In this document: one piece after another, positions 8,679-17,928 of the stretch | Numbering within the stretch: position 1 is the first letter of the stretch | Layout: every line of letters begins with the position of its first letter | From: Shewanella sp. HN-41 | Lineage (GTDB): Bacteria > Pseudomonadota > Gammaproteobacteria > Enterobacterales > Shewanellaceae | NCBI RefSeq assembly: GCF_000217915.1 | Contig: NZ_AFOZ01000043.1 | Location: 62,001-126,000 of the forward strand | Direction of reading: 5' to 3' | DNA length: 64,000 bases | Notes under the pieces: generated by a model | What the model was told of the DNA's origin: nothing | The model's database searches: none | The model's input: only the letters and a program-made list of their open reading frames with translations | Translations under genes and position numbers: made by a program

Positions 8679-10591
8679 TAGGCGTCCTCACCATTAAAGT
8701 GGTGGGAGAGCGCTGCGGCCAGTTCGCTTTTTAGCTGGTTTTCGGTTTCTTCAATTTCGCCGAGCAACTTTTTGTACTTAATTAACAGTTCGTCTGGGTC
8801 GTAGCTTACTTCTTCCGGCGCGTTGGGGTTTTTTAAATCCAAGTTAAAAATGGGCCAATAGAGGCGATCACCAGCGGCTTGGGCATCGCGGGCCTTTAAC
8901 TCTAGAGAATCAGTCTTATTTTTAAGGGACTCGATAGCATTGGTTAGGTTGATAATAACTCTTTCTGGTGTCGCTTCTTGAATAGCCGATTGTAAGGCGC
9001 TGATGAGCGCAGCCTTGTAGAGGCGCTGGCTATCACTTGCACCAGTTAAATCTGCGTGTAAGTCAGTCAACTGCTCATTAAGCAATTCTGAAATGCCGTC
9101 ATCCTTTCTTCGACCAGTTAAAGAGTCACTGAGATACTTTGCCTGCCTGCGAGTATCTAACGCTTGATTGCGTAAACTTTCAGCATTCTTCCAGTGAGGT
9201 AAAGCGGCCGCTTCGGCCTGTTCGCGTTTGGTTTTGAAATCGACCTTCCAGGCGAACTCGTTTTCTTCACGGCTGGCAAAGTCGTCGCTTTCATCGCCCC
9301 ACCAATCTTGCTCTGGTTTGAATTCTTCCAGACGAATGGGTTTGGTTTTGCTGTAGCTTTTGTAGCCCGCTGGGTAGGGGTGTTCGTAAAACCAAATGGT
9401 ATCGGTGTGAAAGTGTTCGCTGCCATCGTCTACTCGTGCGCCTTTGGTGAAAAACAGCAGGTTGGTTTTAATGGTAGTGTAAGGTGCAAATACACCTTTG
9501 GGCAGGCGGATGATGGTGTGCAGTTTGCATTCTTGCAGCAGCAGTTTTTTAAGCGTGCCTTTTATGCCATCACCAAATAAAAAGCCATCGGGCAATACCA
9601 CTGCGGCGCGACCGTTTTCTTTAAGAAGCTTTTTGATGATCAGCGCCATAAACATATCGGCGGTTTCACGGGTTTTTAAGTCGGCCGGGTAATCGCTGCC
9701 GACGCCGTCGTCCTCATAACCACCGAAAGGCGGGTTGGTGATGATACAATCAACCTTATGGTTTGCACTCCAATCGTTCCAACCTCTACCCAATGTGTTC
9801 ATATGTTCTATTTGGCTTGGCACATCAATACCGTGCAATAGCATATTGGTGGTACACAACAGATGCGGCAGTTGTTTTTTCTCGATGCCGTGAATGAGGT
9901 CTTCAATGGCGCGCTTGTCTTCTGCGCCCGATTTCGTGGTGAGCTGATTACGCAGATGCTCAATAGCGGCGGTTAAGAAACCGCCGGTGCCGCAGGCTGG
10001 GTCCATGACGCTTTCGCGTTTATCCAAGCGCGGGTTAACGCGGTCGGCCATAAAGGCAGTAATGGCGCGGGGGGTATAAAACTCACCCGCGTTTCCTGCA
10101 CCACGTAGGTCATTAAGGAGTTGCTCGTACACATCACCAATATTAGCGCGGGTTTTAAAGTCGTGAAAGTTGATTGCTTCTTCGAGCTTTTCGATCACCG
10201 CCAGCAGTTGGGTGCCGGATTTCATGTAGTTGTTAGCGTCTTCAAACACGCTGCGAATGACTTTATGAAGCGGGCTGGCATTTGCATCTATTTCTTTTAG
10301 CTCAGGAAACAAATCATTGTTAACAAAGCTAATGATTTCACTGGCAGCAATCTGTGGCGCTTTTTTGCCATCGGCACCCGGAACGTAAGCTGCCCAGTCT
10401 CGCCAGCGTAGCCCTTTTGGCAAGGGTGATACGTAGGTACTGTTATCGTCCTCCCACTCTTCTTCGCGCTGGTCAAAGACCTTTAAAAATAGCATCCAGG
10501 TGAGCTGACCTAGGCGCTGAGCATCGCCATCAACGCCGTCGTCTTTGCGCATGATGTCTTGGATGCTTTTGATTGTGCTAGTTAAATTCAT
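8678..10591 (-). CDS. hsdM: Type I restriction-modification DNA methyltransferase HsdM
   Basis: N6-adenine methyltransferase subunit, which methylates host DNA within the site chosen by HsdS. The helical N-terminal HsdM domain is followed by FYTPRAI at 171-177, the S-adenosylmethionine motif DPACGTGGF at 197-205 and the catalytic NPPF at 286-289. A coiled-coil C-terminus contacts HsdS. The length of 637 residues is slightly long for the family. The gene lies 25 bases after hsdR and overlaps hsdS by one base. The reading frame is intact, so modification could continue even if the broken hsdR gives no restriction. Confidence 0.93.
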   Translation of the reverse strand: MNLTSTIKSIQDIMRKDDGVDGDAQRLGQLTWMLFLKVFDQREEEWEDDNSTYVSPLPKGLRWRDWAAYVPGADGKKAPQIAASEIISFVNNDLFPELKEIDANASPLHKVIRSVFEDANNYMKSGTQLLAVIEKLEEAINFHDFKTRANIGDVYEQLLNDLRGAGNAGEFYTPRAITAFMADRVNPRLDKRESVMDPACGTGGFLTAAIEHLRNQLTTKSGAEDKRAIEDLIHGIEKKQLPHLLCTTNMLLHGIDVPSQIEHMNTLGRGWNDWSANHKVDCIITNPPFGGYEDDGVGSDYPADLKTRETADMFMALIIKKLLKENGRAAVVLPDGFLFGDGIKGTLKKLLLQECKLHTIIRLPKGVFAPYTTIKTNLLFFTKGARVDDGSEHFHTDTIWFYEHPYPAGYKSYSKTKPIRLEEFKPEQDWWGDESDDFASREENEFAWKVDFKTKREQAEAAALPHWKNAESLRNQALDTRRQAKYLSDSLTGRRKDDGISELLNEQLTDLHADLTGASDSQRLYKAALISALQSAIQEATPERVIINLTNAIESLKNKTDSLELKARDAQAAGDRLYWPIFNLDLKNPNAPEEVSYDPDELLIKYKKLLGEIEETENQLKSELAAALSHHFNGEDA

Positions 10592-10616
10592 CTAATTGTC
10601 CACTCTATTGAAATGA

Positions 10617-13026
10617 TCAGGCACTCAGATCATCTCGGTATAATTCAATTTCTAACTCTTTTATGGCCTGTAGGTATTGTTCGATACCGCCAAAAATACC
10701 GCGTCTAATCTGGGTTTTGCTACCAAGCTTATCAAAAGGGGGCAGCTCTAAAATTGTTGGGTTTTCAATGTCTAGGACACCGTTTTCAGCAAACTTTTCA
10801 ACTAAGGCCTCCAGCACGGCTTTGGCCTGCTGGCCGTATTTACCAAACGCATCCCGTTTTTTACTTGGTTTGCTCGTTCCTTGCGAGTCAGGGGCTTTTG
10901 GTCAAAAGCAAGATGTGCAATCAAATCGAATGCATCCATTTCATCGCCATTGGGTATTGCATGCTGCAACAAGGCCAAATCGATGCCATGTTCGGCCAGT
11001 TCGTCGATAATGGCCTGCTTTCTCTCGCTCTCATTCCAGCGTTTTAGGAAGCCAGATAGTGTACCAAAACTTTCCTTGAGGGATTGTTCAATCTGCTCTT
11101 TTAGATGTCCTTGATAGTCCTCAGTGATGAGTTTTCCATCAATATCCAAGTATTGCGAACGTTCTGCAGCCAAACCCACTGCGACATCATCCAGGTAGAA
11201 TTTTTTCCGAGGCTCACGGATTTCTTTTCCATCATTGTTGCCGTTATCTCTGCTGGAGTCAGGATCGGGGGGGAGTTCCCCATCATCATTGGGAACTACT
11301 GGATCATCCTCACCGGGCTCATAGACAACAACCGGTTCACCATCAAAGTCGGGATCAGAGAATAAACGTGTCGCCCCCTTGAAATCCATGATGGTGAAAT
11401 AGAGCTTGTTGTAATCTTCCCTTAGGCGAGTGCCGCGACCAATTATCTGTTTAAACTCGGTCATTGAGTTGATGTTTTGATCAAGAACAATGAGTTTGCA
11501 AGTCTTGGCATCCACGCCTGTAGTGAGCAGCTTAGATGTTGTTGCAATAACGGGATAAGGCTCATCGTTGTCGATAAAGTAAGACAGTTGCGCTTTGCCT
11601 TCCTTGTCATCACCGGTAATTCTCATGACATATCGCCGGTTACTTGCAGCAGCAGGGATAAGCTTGACCAATTCCTGACGCATACGCTCAGCGTGATCTT
11701 GCTCATCACAAAATATAATTGTCTTTGCCATGGGGTCAGTGTTTGACAGGTATTCCCATACTTTTTTGGCAACGAAGCGTGTACGCCTCTCTAGGATAAT
11801 GTTTCGGTCGTAATCCTTGGTATTGTAATGACGTTGTTCTACTTCTTGACCATATTTATCTATTTTGCCTTTTTCGGGTGTATAACCTAATGCATCAACG
11901 TTGGATGCAATGCGGATAACTTTGTAAGGAGCGAGAAATCCGTCTTCAATACCTTGCTTAAGAGAATAGGTGTAGATGGGGTCACCAAAATACTTGTAGT
12001 TAAACTCAGGGTTGATAATTTCACCATCAATCGCCCTTTTTCTTTTGGAGTTGCTGTTAGGCCAATGTGAGTTGCGCTTTCAAAGTATCTGAGAATTTCG
12101 TGCCACGCAGAGTCTTCCTTCGCACTGCCACGATGGCATTCATCAATTACGATTAAATCGAAAAAATCTGATGGAAACTGAAGATATATTTGCTTCCAGT
12201 CTTCTTTACCTGTAACAGCTTGATAAAGCGCTAAGTAAATTTCGTAATTCTTTTTAGCCTCTCGATTGGTGACTTTATGCATGTATTTGCCGAAAGGCGC
12301 AAAGTCTTGCTGCATGGTTTGGTCAACCAAGATATTGCGATCGGCTAGAAACAAGATGCGTTTTTTAGCCTTGGATTTCCAAAGCCGCCAGATGATTTGA
12401 AAAGCCGTATAGGTTTTCCCGGTACCAGTGGCCATAACCAGCAGTATCCGGTTTTGTCCTTTAGCAATGGCTTCGATAGTTCTATTGATTGCAACTCTTT
12501 GGTAATAACGAGGACCTTTTCCGCTGCCATCACTATGGTAGGGTTGCTCGAGGAGCGTATCGGTTTCGGTTGCTATGCCTTTCCAACGTTGGTAAAGAGG
12601 CCACAAGGTGTCTAGGCTTGGGAATTCATCGAGACTTAATTCTGATTCTACTGAATGGGTTAAACCAGTTCTGTCATGGAGTAGAAAGCCGCTGCCATTG
12701 CTACTTAGGGCGAAAGGTACGTCAAGCATTTCGGCATAGCTAAGTGCCTGTTGCATGCCGTGACCCACCGAGTATTTTGCTTGCTTCGCCTCGATGACTG
12801 CAATTGGTAAGTTCGGCTTCGCATACAACACATAGTCTGCACGTTTAGGGCCGCCTTTGGCTTCTGGATTTTTTATCCGTGCCGCCAGCTTACCTTTAAC
12901 CATGACACGACCGGCAGTTAGGTTAACCTCCTCGAAGAATTGATCGCGCTTCCAACCTGCTCTCTCAATCGCTGGAGTAATGAATTTGGTACAGATGTCT
13001 CGTTCGCTGAGCTTATTCTTGTCCAT
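10617..13026 (-). pseudogene. hsdR: Type I restriction endonuclease HsdR, interrupted by two single-base frameshifts
   Basis: HsdR translocates DNA and cuts it. The nuclease motif D64...E79-A-K81 (IAVIEAK), the helicase Walker A ATGTGKT at 199-205, DECH and LTATP are in the first frame (to 12037). The frame then moves by one base at an A5 run (12037-12041, given as T on the plus strand). It stays open, without any stop, through the helicase end (IIGRGTRLR) to a second A run (10857-10862), then moves again to the C-terminus ending at 10617. Adding one A at each run restores an 804-codon gene. The start at 13026 follows AGGGA. Either it is a recent pseudogene, or both shifts are homopolymer sequencing errors. 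Confidence 0.85.
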
Positions 13027-13133
13027 CTTAACTATCCCTAAATCCATTCAACACATTCACACAAGGCAGATCCAATCGCTGCTTAATAATCTGATGCTAC
13101 TGAAGATATTTGCAGAGTGAGCGAGTTCAAAAA

Positions 13134-14069
13134 TCACTCTTCCCAAAAATAATCTGAATCAATTGCCTTAACGGCGTATAGCTCGCGTGTCGAAACACCG
13201 ACATTGTGCTCTATCATCAGCGCGGCCAGTTCGCGGCCGTCAATGAGCACGATGCGTTTTTCAATGCGGGTAACAAAATCACGGGCGTCTTTACTGAAAC
13301 TGGAGGTGGTAATAAATACGCCTTTGCGGGCGCGGTGCATGTCGAGTGCACCGGCGAAGGCTTGAATATCCGGTCTGCCGACTGTGGAATCGCGATAGCG
13401 TTTGGCTTGCAAGTAGATGGAGTCTAGCCCGAGCTTATCCTCTTTGATGATACCATCAACACCGCCATCACTGCTGTATTGGGTTGCTTGACCAGCATCC
13501 TTTTGACTGCCGCCGTAGCCCATGGCCAGCATCAAATCGACCACCAGCTGTTCGAAAAACTTGGGCGATAATGTGTGGATTTGTTCAATCAATTCATCGG
13601 CAAGGGCCGAATTAAGGGCGGTGAAGGCTTGCGCCATTAACTCTGTTGGGGTTTGAGTATTATCGTTATGACTGATACTGGCATAACGCTCTATTTTGCC
13701 TTGTTCTGTTGATTGCTCATGGTGAGCACTTCTAAAGTCATTAAAGGTATCAAACAGAGATAAATAGTCGTTATTAATAAGCTGACCACTCGCCAGAGCT
13801 TCCCTTCCCCTGTTGGTTATTTCGCAGATACCACGCTTAGGTTGATGGATAAGTCCCGCTTTAACCAGATAGGTTTTAGCCCAACCAACACGGCTACGAA
13901 TGTAGGTTTGTTTACCGCTGGGCAAGGTGAGCGCAAGCTGCTCTTCAGAAAAGCCATAGAGGACAGCAACGTCATCATAAACCTGCTTCAATGGTTTTTG
14001 CTGGCCGCCAGCTAACACCTTAAGCACTGCAGGCATCATCTCTTCATAGCTTGGAATTGTATCGACCAT
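13134..14069 (-). CDS. Mrr-like restriction endonuclease
   Basis: A 311-residue protein with the two-domain layout of Mrr. The N-terminal winged helix (residues ~1-95; PAVLKVL, then KPLKQVYDDVA) recognises DNA or a partner. The C-terminal PD-(D/E)XK-type Mrr_cat domain has DGGVDGII followed by QAKRY, the D...QxK active site. Mrr enzymes cut methylated DNA without a partner methylase. It is the first gene of the minus-strand restriction operon, 107 bases upstream of hsdR. It may act with this operon or as a separate type IV barrier. Confidence 0.85.
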   Translation of the reverse strand: MVDTIPSYEEMMPAVLKVLAGGQQKPLKQVYDDVAVLYGFSEEQLALTLPSGKQTYIRSRVGWAKTYLVKAGLIHQPKRGICEITNRGREALASGQLINNDYLSLFDTFNDFRSAHHEQSTEQGKIERYASISHNDNTQTPTELMAQAFTALNSALADELIEQIHTLSPKFFEQLVVDLMLAMGYGGSQKDAGQATQYSSDGGVDGIIKEDKLGLDSIYLQAKRYRDSTVGRPDIQAFAGALDMHRARKGVFITTSSFSKDARDFVTRIEKRIVLIDGRELAALMIEHNVGVSTRELYAVKAIDSDYFWEE

Positions 14070-14400
14070 CCCTGTGCCTCACCTCTTATTATTCTTGTGG
14101 CAAAAACTGCAGCGGTAATCGCCTAGAAGCTTTCGAATATCATGTTAAAAGCAGATTTATTAAACAGTTAAGTCGATTGTATTGGCGCAGATAATTTATA
14201 GGATTGTGTCAGAAAAGATCCATCTAATCCAGTGAGATAGCACACAGTCTTTGTACTTAGCTGTCACGCTGTTGAGCGGCATTATCCCTTAGAGTATCTT
14301 CAAAGCCTCCGTAGGTTTTCTTGGCAGGTAATTTGGCCATGTAAATACGTGCTCTTCGTCGTTTGAAAATTGGAGTTAAACGCTTTGAGGACGAAGGACT

Positions 14401-14424
14401 AAGGGATAGATGCATCCATCCCTT
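14401..14424. repeat. Near-perfect 24-bp palindrome
   Basis: The 24 bases begin AAGGGATAGATGC and end GCATCCATCCCTT; the only asymmetry is a single mismatched pair. The outer ACT/AGT bases extend the pairing with a bulge. There is no T-run, so it is more likely a protein site or RNA structure than a terminator. Confidence 0.55.
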
Positions 14425-14445
14425 GAGTTAAGCATCAGGGCGACA

Positions 14446-14482
14446 AGACAGGCGCATGCCGGTGAGGGCGATGCGCTTGTCT
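14446..14482. repeat. 12-bp stem-loop
   Basis: AGACAGGCGCAT pairs with ATGCGCTTGTCT; the only irregular pair would be a G-U wobble in RNA. The loop of 13 bases contains GCC/GGC, which could lengthen the stem. It sits 21 bases after the palindrome at 14401. Confidence 0.5.
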
Positions 14483-14812
14483 ATACGTCAGTGAGTGCCC
14501 TGTTTGAATTATCTTTACCATTCCAGTGCTTAATGCATCGTGATTGCTAGGCTGGTAGTGTTCTAGGAATAGTAACTAAGCAAGTTCTGTAAGCTCTGGA
14601 TTTTGTCCTTACCCTAGCTTCTTTTCGGTGGTTCCCTTGGTTTAGTGAGGTTGTTTTTATTTATTGCTCATAGGCTTACTTACAGAGGGATTCAGCCAAG
14701 AAAAAGCATTTCAATCTAGTAATGGAGGACACTCTTAGCCTTTGAAGGCGGGAGGTTGTAAGGGATATTCTGAAGTTAATTAATGTGCAGTAAAACGGAT
14801 GTTGATATGGGC

Positions 14813-15010
14813 TTAAACGGTTGCACTTTGGGCATCTCGCTCCTCTATTCTTGTTAAAATCCATTCTTGCACTTCACTTTCTACCCAAGCGGCAGCTCGG
14901 CTACCGAGTGACACAGGTCTGGGAAATGTTCCTTCTGCGATGTACTTGTAGATAGTGGAACGCGCTAGTCCTGTGTAATCCATAACTTTTGTAAGGCGAA
15001 TTAGTTTCAT
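14813..15010 (-). CDS. AlpA-family excisionase/regulator
   Basis: A 65-residue MerR-like helix-turn-helix protein with the AlpA pattern: RLTKVMDYTGLARSTIYKYI, then FPRPVSLGSRAAAWVESEV. In P4-like and CP4 elements, AlpA activates excision or the element's own genes. It is divergent from radC-like at 15143, and the short space between them should hold both promoters. The start is the ATG at 15010. Confidence 0.85.
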   Translation of the reverse strand: MKLIRLTKVMDYTGLARSTIYKYIAEGTFPRPVSLGSRAAAWVESEVQEWILTRIEERDAQSATV

Positions 15011-15142
15011 GATGAGTTTCTCGGTTATTGTCTCATCACATATGTCCTTCTAGTAATTTTTAACTTTTTCTCTATTTCCAAATCTTTTCAGATATATATC
15101 ACTCCTTTGCATAAGCCCATTAACGCTTTCAAGGAGTCAGAT

Positions 15143-15634
15143 ATGTCAACAAAAACGACGCACATAGAACCAGTTACCAACTCCGTGAGTCACTGGCCAC
15201 AAACGACCGAAGAGGTTCTTGCCTCTGCCGCCAATATCATTGCCGAACGCTATATAAAGAAGGACGCCTATACCAACCCTCAAGCCACTAAGGATTTTTT
15301 AACTTACAAACTCGGCGGTTATGAGCGGAAGGTGTTTGCGGTAATGCTGCTCGATAACCAGCATCAATTACTGGAGTTTAAAGAGCTGTTCTTTGGCACC
15401 TTAGATGCAGCCAGTGTCTATCCTAGAGAAGTGGTTAAAGCTGTGTTGGCCGTCAATGCGGCGGCAGTGATTTTTACCCATAACCATCCCTCCGGCGAGT
15501 CTGAACCTTCAACGGCAGATAAGCACATCACCAAACGGTTAACCGATGCATTAGCGCTTATCGATGTGCGCGTGCTCGACCATATCGTGGTTGGCCGCAC
15601 GCCAGTGTCCTTTGCTGAACGAGGCTTACTCTAG
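15143..15634 (+). CDS. RadC-like JAB-domain protein (YeeS type)
   Basis: The C-terminal half has the metalloprotease-like JAB/MPN motif THNHPSGESEPSTAD, followed by the usual LDHIVVG. Mobile-element RadC copies of ~160 residues such as YeeS of CP4-44 accompany CbeA/CbtA loci; their function is not settled despite the DNA-repair name. AAGGAG lies before the ATG at 15143, which is preferred over the longer frame starting at 15107. It begins a plus-strand series reaching to 18651. Confidence 0.88.
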   Translation: MSTKTTHIEPVTNSVSHWPQTTEEVLASAANIIAERYIKKDAYTNPQATKDFLTYKLGGYERKVFAVMLLDNQHQLLEFKELFFGTLDAASVYPREVVKAVLAVNAAAVIFTHNHPSGESEPSTADKHITKRLTDALALIDVRVLDHIVVGRTPVSFAERGLL

Positions 15635-15674
15635 CCAGCATTAAAGCCTGCCACGCCAAATCAAGGAGTCCATC

Positions 15675-16037
15675 ATGATTGAATTTACCGACAGCTTTTC
15701 GCAGGCCTGTGTCGCCGAAGCCTGCGCCGCGTTTCCTGAACTGCGTAACCGTTTGGCGATTGAACTGATTTTGCCGATGTTTGTGCGCCCGCTTAATGCC
15801 ATGGGCCAAGTGATTGGCAAGCCAGTTGTTGCACCACACCGCGAGCTACATAAAACCGTATTATTTGTTTTTCACCGTGATGTAGTTGAGCACTTGCCCA
15901 AGGAGATCAGCTTTTGCCGCTATGTTTGCCCCTGTGACACTTATGGAGTGCCTATGGGTGAATGGCAAAGGGTGATCAACGGCGTGTACTTTAACCATGG
16001 CAGCAATGAACAACCCAATTGGAGCGTCCATACCTAA
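15675..16037 (+). CDS. Hypothetical island protein
   Basis: A 120-residue protein of unknown function between radC-like and the CbeA-like gene. AAGGAG precedes the ATG. It has four cysteines (two as CRYVCPC), which could bind metal, and no similarity that I can recall to the CbtA toxin. Its codon use looks like its neighbours and the gaps on both sides are short. Confidence 0.65.
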   Translation: MIEFTDSFSQACVAEACAAFPELRNRLAIELILPMFVRPLNAMGQVIGKPVVAPHRELHKTVLFVFHRDVVEHLPKEISFCRYVCPCDTYGVPMGEWQRVINGVYFNHGSNEQPNWSVHT

Positions 16038-16161
16038 TTTTGCAAACCGTTACCTAAACGTCATCAACTCCATTAGCCACTTGTATTTATCACTGCTTTA
16101 GCTCGCCAGCTAACAAGCAACCCACTCCCAAAGTTTCACCCTTTCAACCATAGAGGTTCCT

Positions 16162-16542
16162 ATGACAACCCTAAAACTTTTCGATATTGAGCACGCCTGG
16201 GGTCTGCCCCGTAAAGTATCTCCCCGCTTTGGTGCGAGACTGATTTTGCGTGGTCTGCATTTGGATTATCTCAATGACAGAGCAAGTTTTGTCGGTGAGT
16301 TTTCCCCTGAAGTACGCGAACGCTTCAATCACACTTTTCCGAAATTGGTTAAACAACTTGAGCGTTTAGTCGTCAGCTGTGAAATCGATGCAAGAGAGCA
16401 GCACTGCGTCACCATTGAGTACGATGACTTTACCTGTGAGGCCGATACATTAGGCAGCCATGGTTATTTGTATATTGCTGTCTATCAAACCGCTGACAAA
16501 CCACTACTCGCATTAACACACAGCCCTTCGATAACCTTGTAA
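16162..16542 (+). CDS. CbeA/YeeU-family antitoxin-like protein
   Basis: In E. coli, CbeA (YeeU) stabilises MreB and FtsZ filaments and so counteracts CbtA, which blocks their assembly (a type IV system). The match is clear by eye: WGLPRKVSPRFGARLI, then a LDYLNDRA segment and FTCEADTLGSHGYLYIAVY near the end correspond to the WGLP, HYLADRA and LTCEADTLGSCGYVYLAVYP segments of YeeU. The order radC-like then cbeA-like repeats the CP4-44 arrangement, but the gene that follows is DUF2787, not CbtA. It may be an orphan antitoxin or have a different partner. Confidence 0.82.
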   Translation: MTTLKLFDIEHAWGLPRKVSPRFGARLILRGLHLDYLNDRASFVGEFSPEVRERFNHTFPKLVKQLERLVVSCEIDAREQHCVTIEYDDFTCEADTLGSHGYLYIAVYQTADKPLLALTHSPSITL

Positions 16543-16619
16543 AACCATAGCGCATCCTAAATACCTCATCACGCTCCATCAGACTCGTTTCACGCAATTT
16601 TACCCCACCAGCAAACACA

Positions 16620-16655
16620 GCAAGAGCCCAGGAGTTTTAGCTCCTAGGCTCTTGC
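16620..16655. repeat. Long stem-loop upstream of the DUF2787 gene
   Basis: Positions 16620-16634 pair with 16641-16655: fifteen positions with one C/A mismatch around a TTTTAG loop. It lies between the CbeA-like gene and the DUF2787 start at 16687. There is no T-run on the plus strand, so it may be an RNA processing or stabilising structure, or an attenuator. Confidence 0.6.
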
Positions 16656-16686
16656 GTGTGCGCGTAAATCAAAGAAGGAATATCCC

Positions 16687-17100
16687 ATGAAGTTAATCAT
16701 TAACCGTAACCAACTGCCATTAATGCCTAATCGTTTTTACCAAGTCATTGAAAAGGAACTGGCTGACGTCGATCCAAAAGATGCCAATGCGATCACGCTC
16801 AATTTTAGAGATCCAGATTACAGCGCCGAAGATGGTGGCTTTCATCCTGTCGAAGTACGACTAGAGAAACAGCAGGAACATTGGCGTTTAGTGTACGTCA
16901 CTGATTTTGCCTATCGTGGCTATCCCTTCCCTGAACTCGTTAAAGACATCGATATCTGCTTTAACAGCAAGCAGGTCTATAGCTTGTTTAGTGGCTGGAT
17001 CGGTGAGCAGGAATGCAGAGCATTAATCGATTTATTTACCCAAAACTTTGCCGCTTATTTCGATATGGGCGTTTACAAGGTGAAGGTCAGCTTGGATTAA
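16687..17100 (+). CDS. DUF2787-family protein
   Basis: A 137-residue protein matching the DUF2787 family as I know it: NFRDPDYSAEDGGFHPVEVRLE near the middle, then YVTDFAYRGYPFPELVKDIDICF. The family is common in Vibrio and Shewanella mobile elements and has no established function. It stands where a CbtA-type toxin gene follows cbeA in enterobacterial elements. GAAGGAA lies seven to ten bases before the ATG. The gene is followed by the recombinase. Confidence 0.8.
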   Translation: MKLIINRNQLPLMPNRFYQVIEKELADVDPKDANAITLNFRDPDYSAEDGGFHPVEVRLEKQQEHWRLVYVTDFAYRGYPFPELVKDIDICFNSKQVYSLFSGWIGEQECRALIDLFTQNFAAYFDMGVYKVKVSLD

Positions 17101-17216
17101 CCCTCTTAGCCAAATCAAGTTCCCAGAATCCTAAAACGGGAACACTCAACCCCTTGCCCCATAAGGCTTCGCGCAACGCAAGTGCCCAAAAACACGCTAT
17201 GGTAAAAAAGAGGAAC

Positions 17217-17783
17217 ATGACCATGCCTGAGGTTCACGCCGTTAAAGATCAAGACACCGTTAAGCTTATCAGCTATCTGCTCGAAAGACAGTTTAGTCAG
17301 CAACTGGCCGATGTGTGGAATATCGGCCTTAATCTCGCCCTGAGGATCTCCGACTTACTTTCGATTAAATTCAGCGATATCCACGGCGATAGACTCATCA
17401 TCAAGGAATCTAAAACTGGCAAAATTGCCAATATCAAGCTCAACTCAAAAACTCTGGAACGGATACAGCGTATTGCGCGCGAGCATCCTAACCATATCTA
17501 CCTGTTTCAGTCCTACCGTAATCAACGGGCGAAAAACATTAAACCCGCGCCTTTGTCACGCCGCTATATTTGCCGCGCACTGGCGATGATAGGTGAAGAG
17601 CTCAAAATCGCCTTAGGCACCCACTCAATGCGTAAGACGCGAGGCTATCTGCTGTATCAACAAACCAAAGATATTGGCCGAGTGATGAAAATGCTCAGAC
17701 ACAGCGCCGAAGAAACCACCCTGCGGTATATCGGTATTGAGCAAGACGATATTGATAAGGACTTTGTCGAACTGGAAATCTAA
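17217..17783 (+). CDS. Small tyrosine recombinase (element integrase)
   Basis: The catalytic residues of tyrosine recombinases are visible: R43 (LALRISDLL), a Lys near 66-69, H136-x-x-R139 (GTHSMRK), H162 (LRHSAEETTLRY) and the nucleophile Y171. At 188 residues it is nearly only the catalytic domain, without the full N-terminal core-binding domain of phage or integron integrases. AGAGG lies four bases before the ATG at 17217; the frame extends back into the DUF2787 gene (17013), but that part is unlikely to be translated. It could move this island or resolve dimers. It is too short for IntI and cannot be assumed to serve the cassettes at 44.6 kb. Confidence 0.85.
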   Translation: MTMPEVHAVKDQDTVKLISYLLERQFSQQLADVWNIGLNLALRISDLLSIKFSDIHGDRLIIKESKTGKIANIKLNSKTLERIQRIAREHPNHIYLFQSYRNQRAKNIKPAPLSRRYICRALAMIGEELKIALGTHSMRKTRGYLLYQQTKDIGRVMKMLRHSAEETTLRYIGIEQDDIDKDFVELEI

Positions 17784-17928
17784 CCCGCGCTTATCGCTTA
17801 CTCGATAGTGCCTCATCTTTAATCCTCACACAGCCAACGGACTATCAACGTGAACACCTGCAACTAACCTAGTCTGCATGGCGAAATAGCGCGTCGCAAT
17901 GATAGAACCTTGGCTAAGGAAAATATTC

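Larger units (their letters stand above)
14070..14812. other. 743-base intergenic region with clustered dyads
   Basis: I see no convincing gene here. Three inverted repeats lie within 140 bases: CTTCGTC/GACGAAG spanning about 14357-14396, a near-perfect AAGGGAT-GATGCATC palindrome at 14401-14424, and a 12-bp stem at 14446-14482. This clustering, between the restriction operon and AlpA, fits a structured RNA or a replication/recombination region of the element. Short open frames near 14676-14864 have no ribosome binding site and are not called. Confidence 0.5.

Noticed and set aside
12037..12041. Programmed -1 frameshifting in hsdR
   Set aside because: The run is A5 followed by GGG and does not make a proper slippery heptamer for two tRNAs, no clear downstream stimulator was seen, and a second shift of the same kind occurs later in the gene. 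An error or mutation is simpler.
14676..14864. 62-codon open frame on the minus strand overlapping alpA
   Set aside because: It overlaps the AlpA gene in another frame and has no ribosome binding site.
17217..17783. Integron integrase IntI for the cassettes at 44.6 kb
   Set aside because: At 188 residues the recombinase is much shorter than IntI (about 320), lacks the N-terminal domain and the extra integron-specific segment, and sits inside another mobile element.
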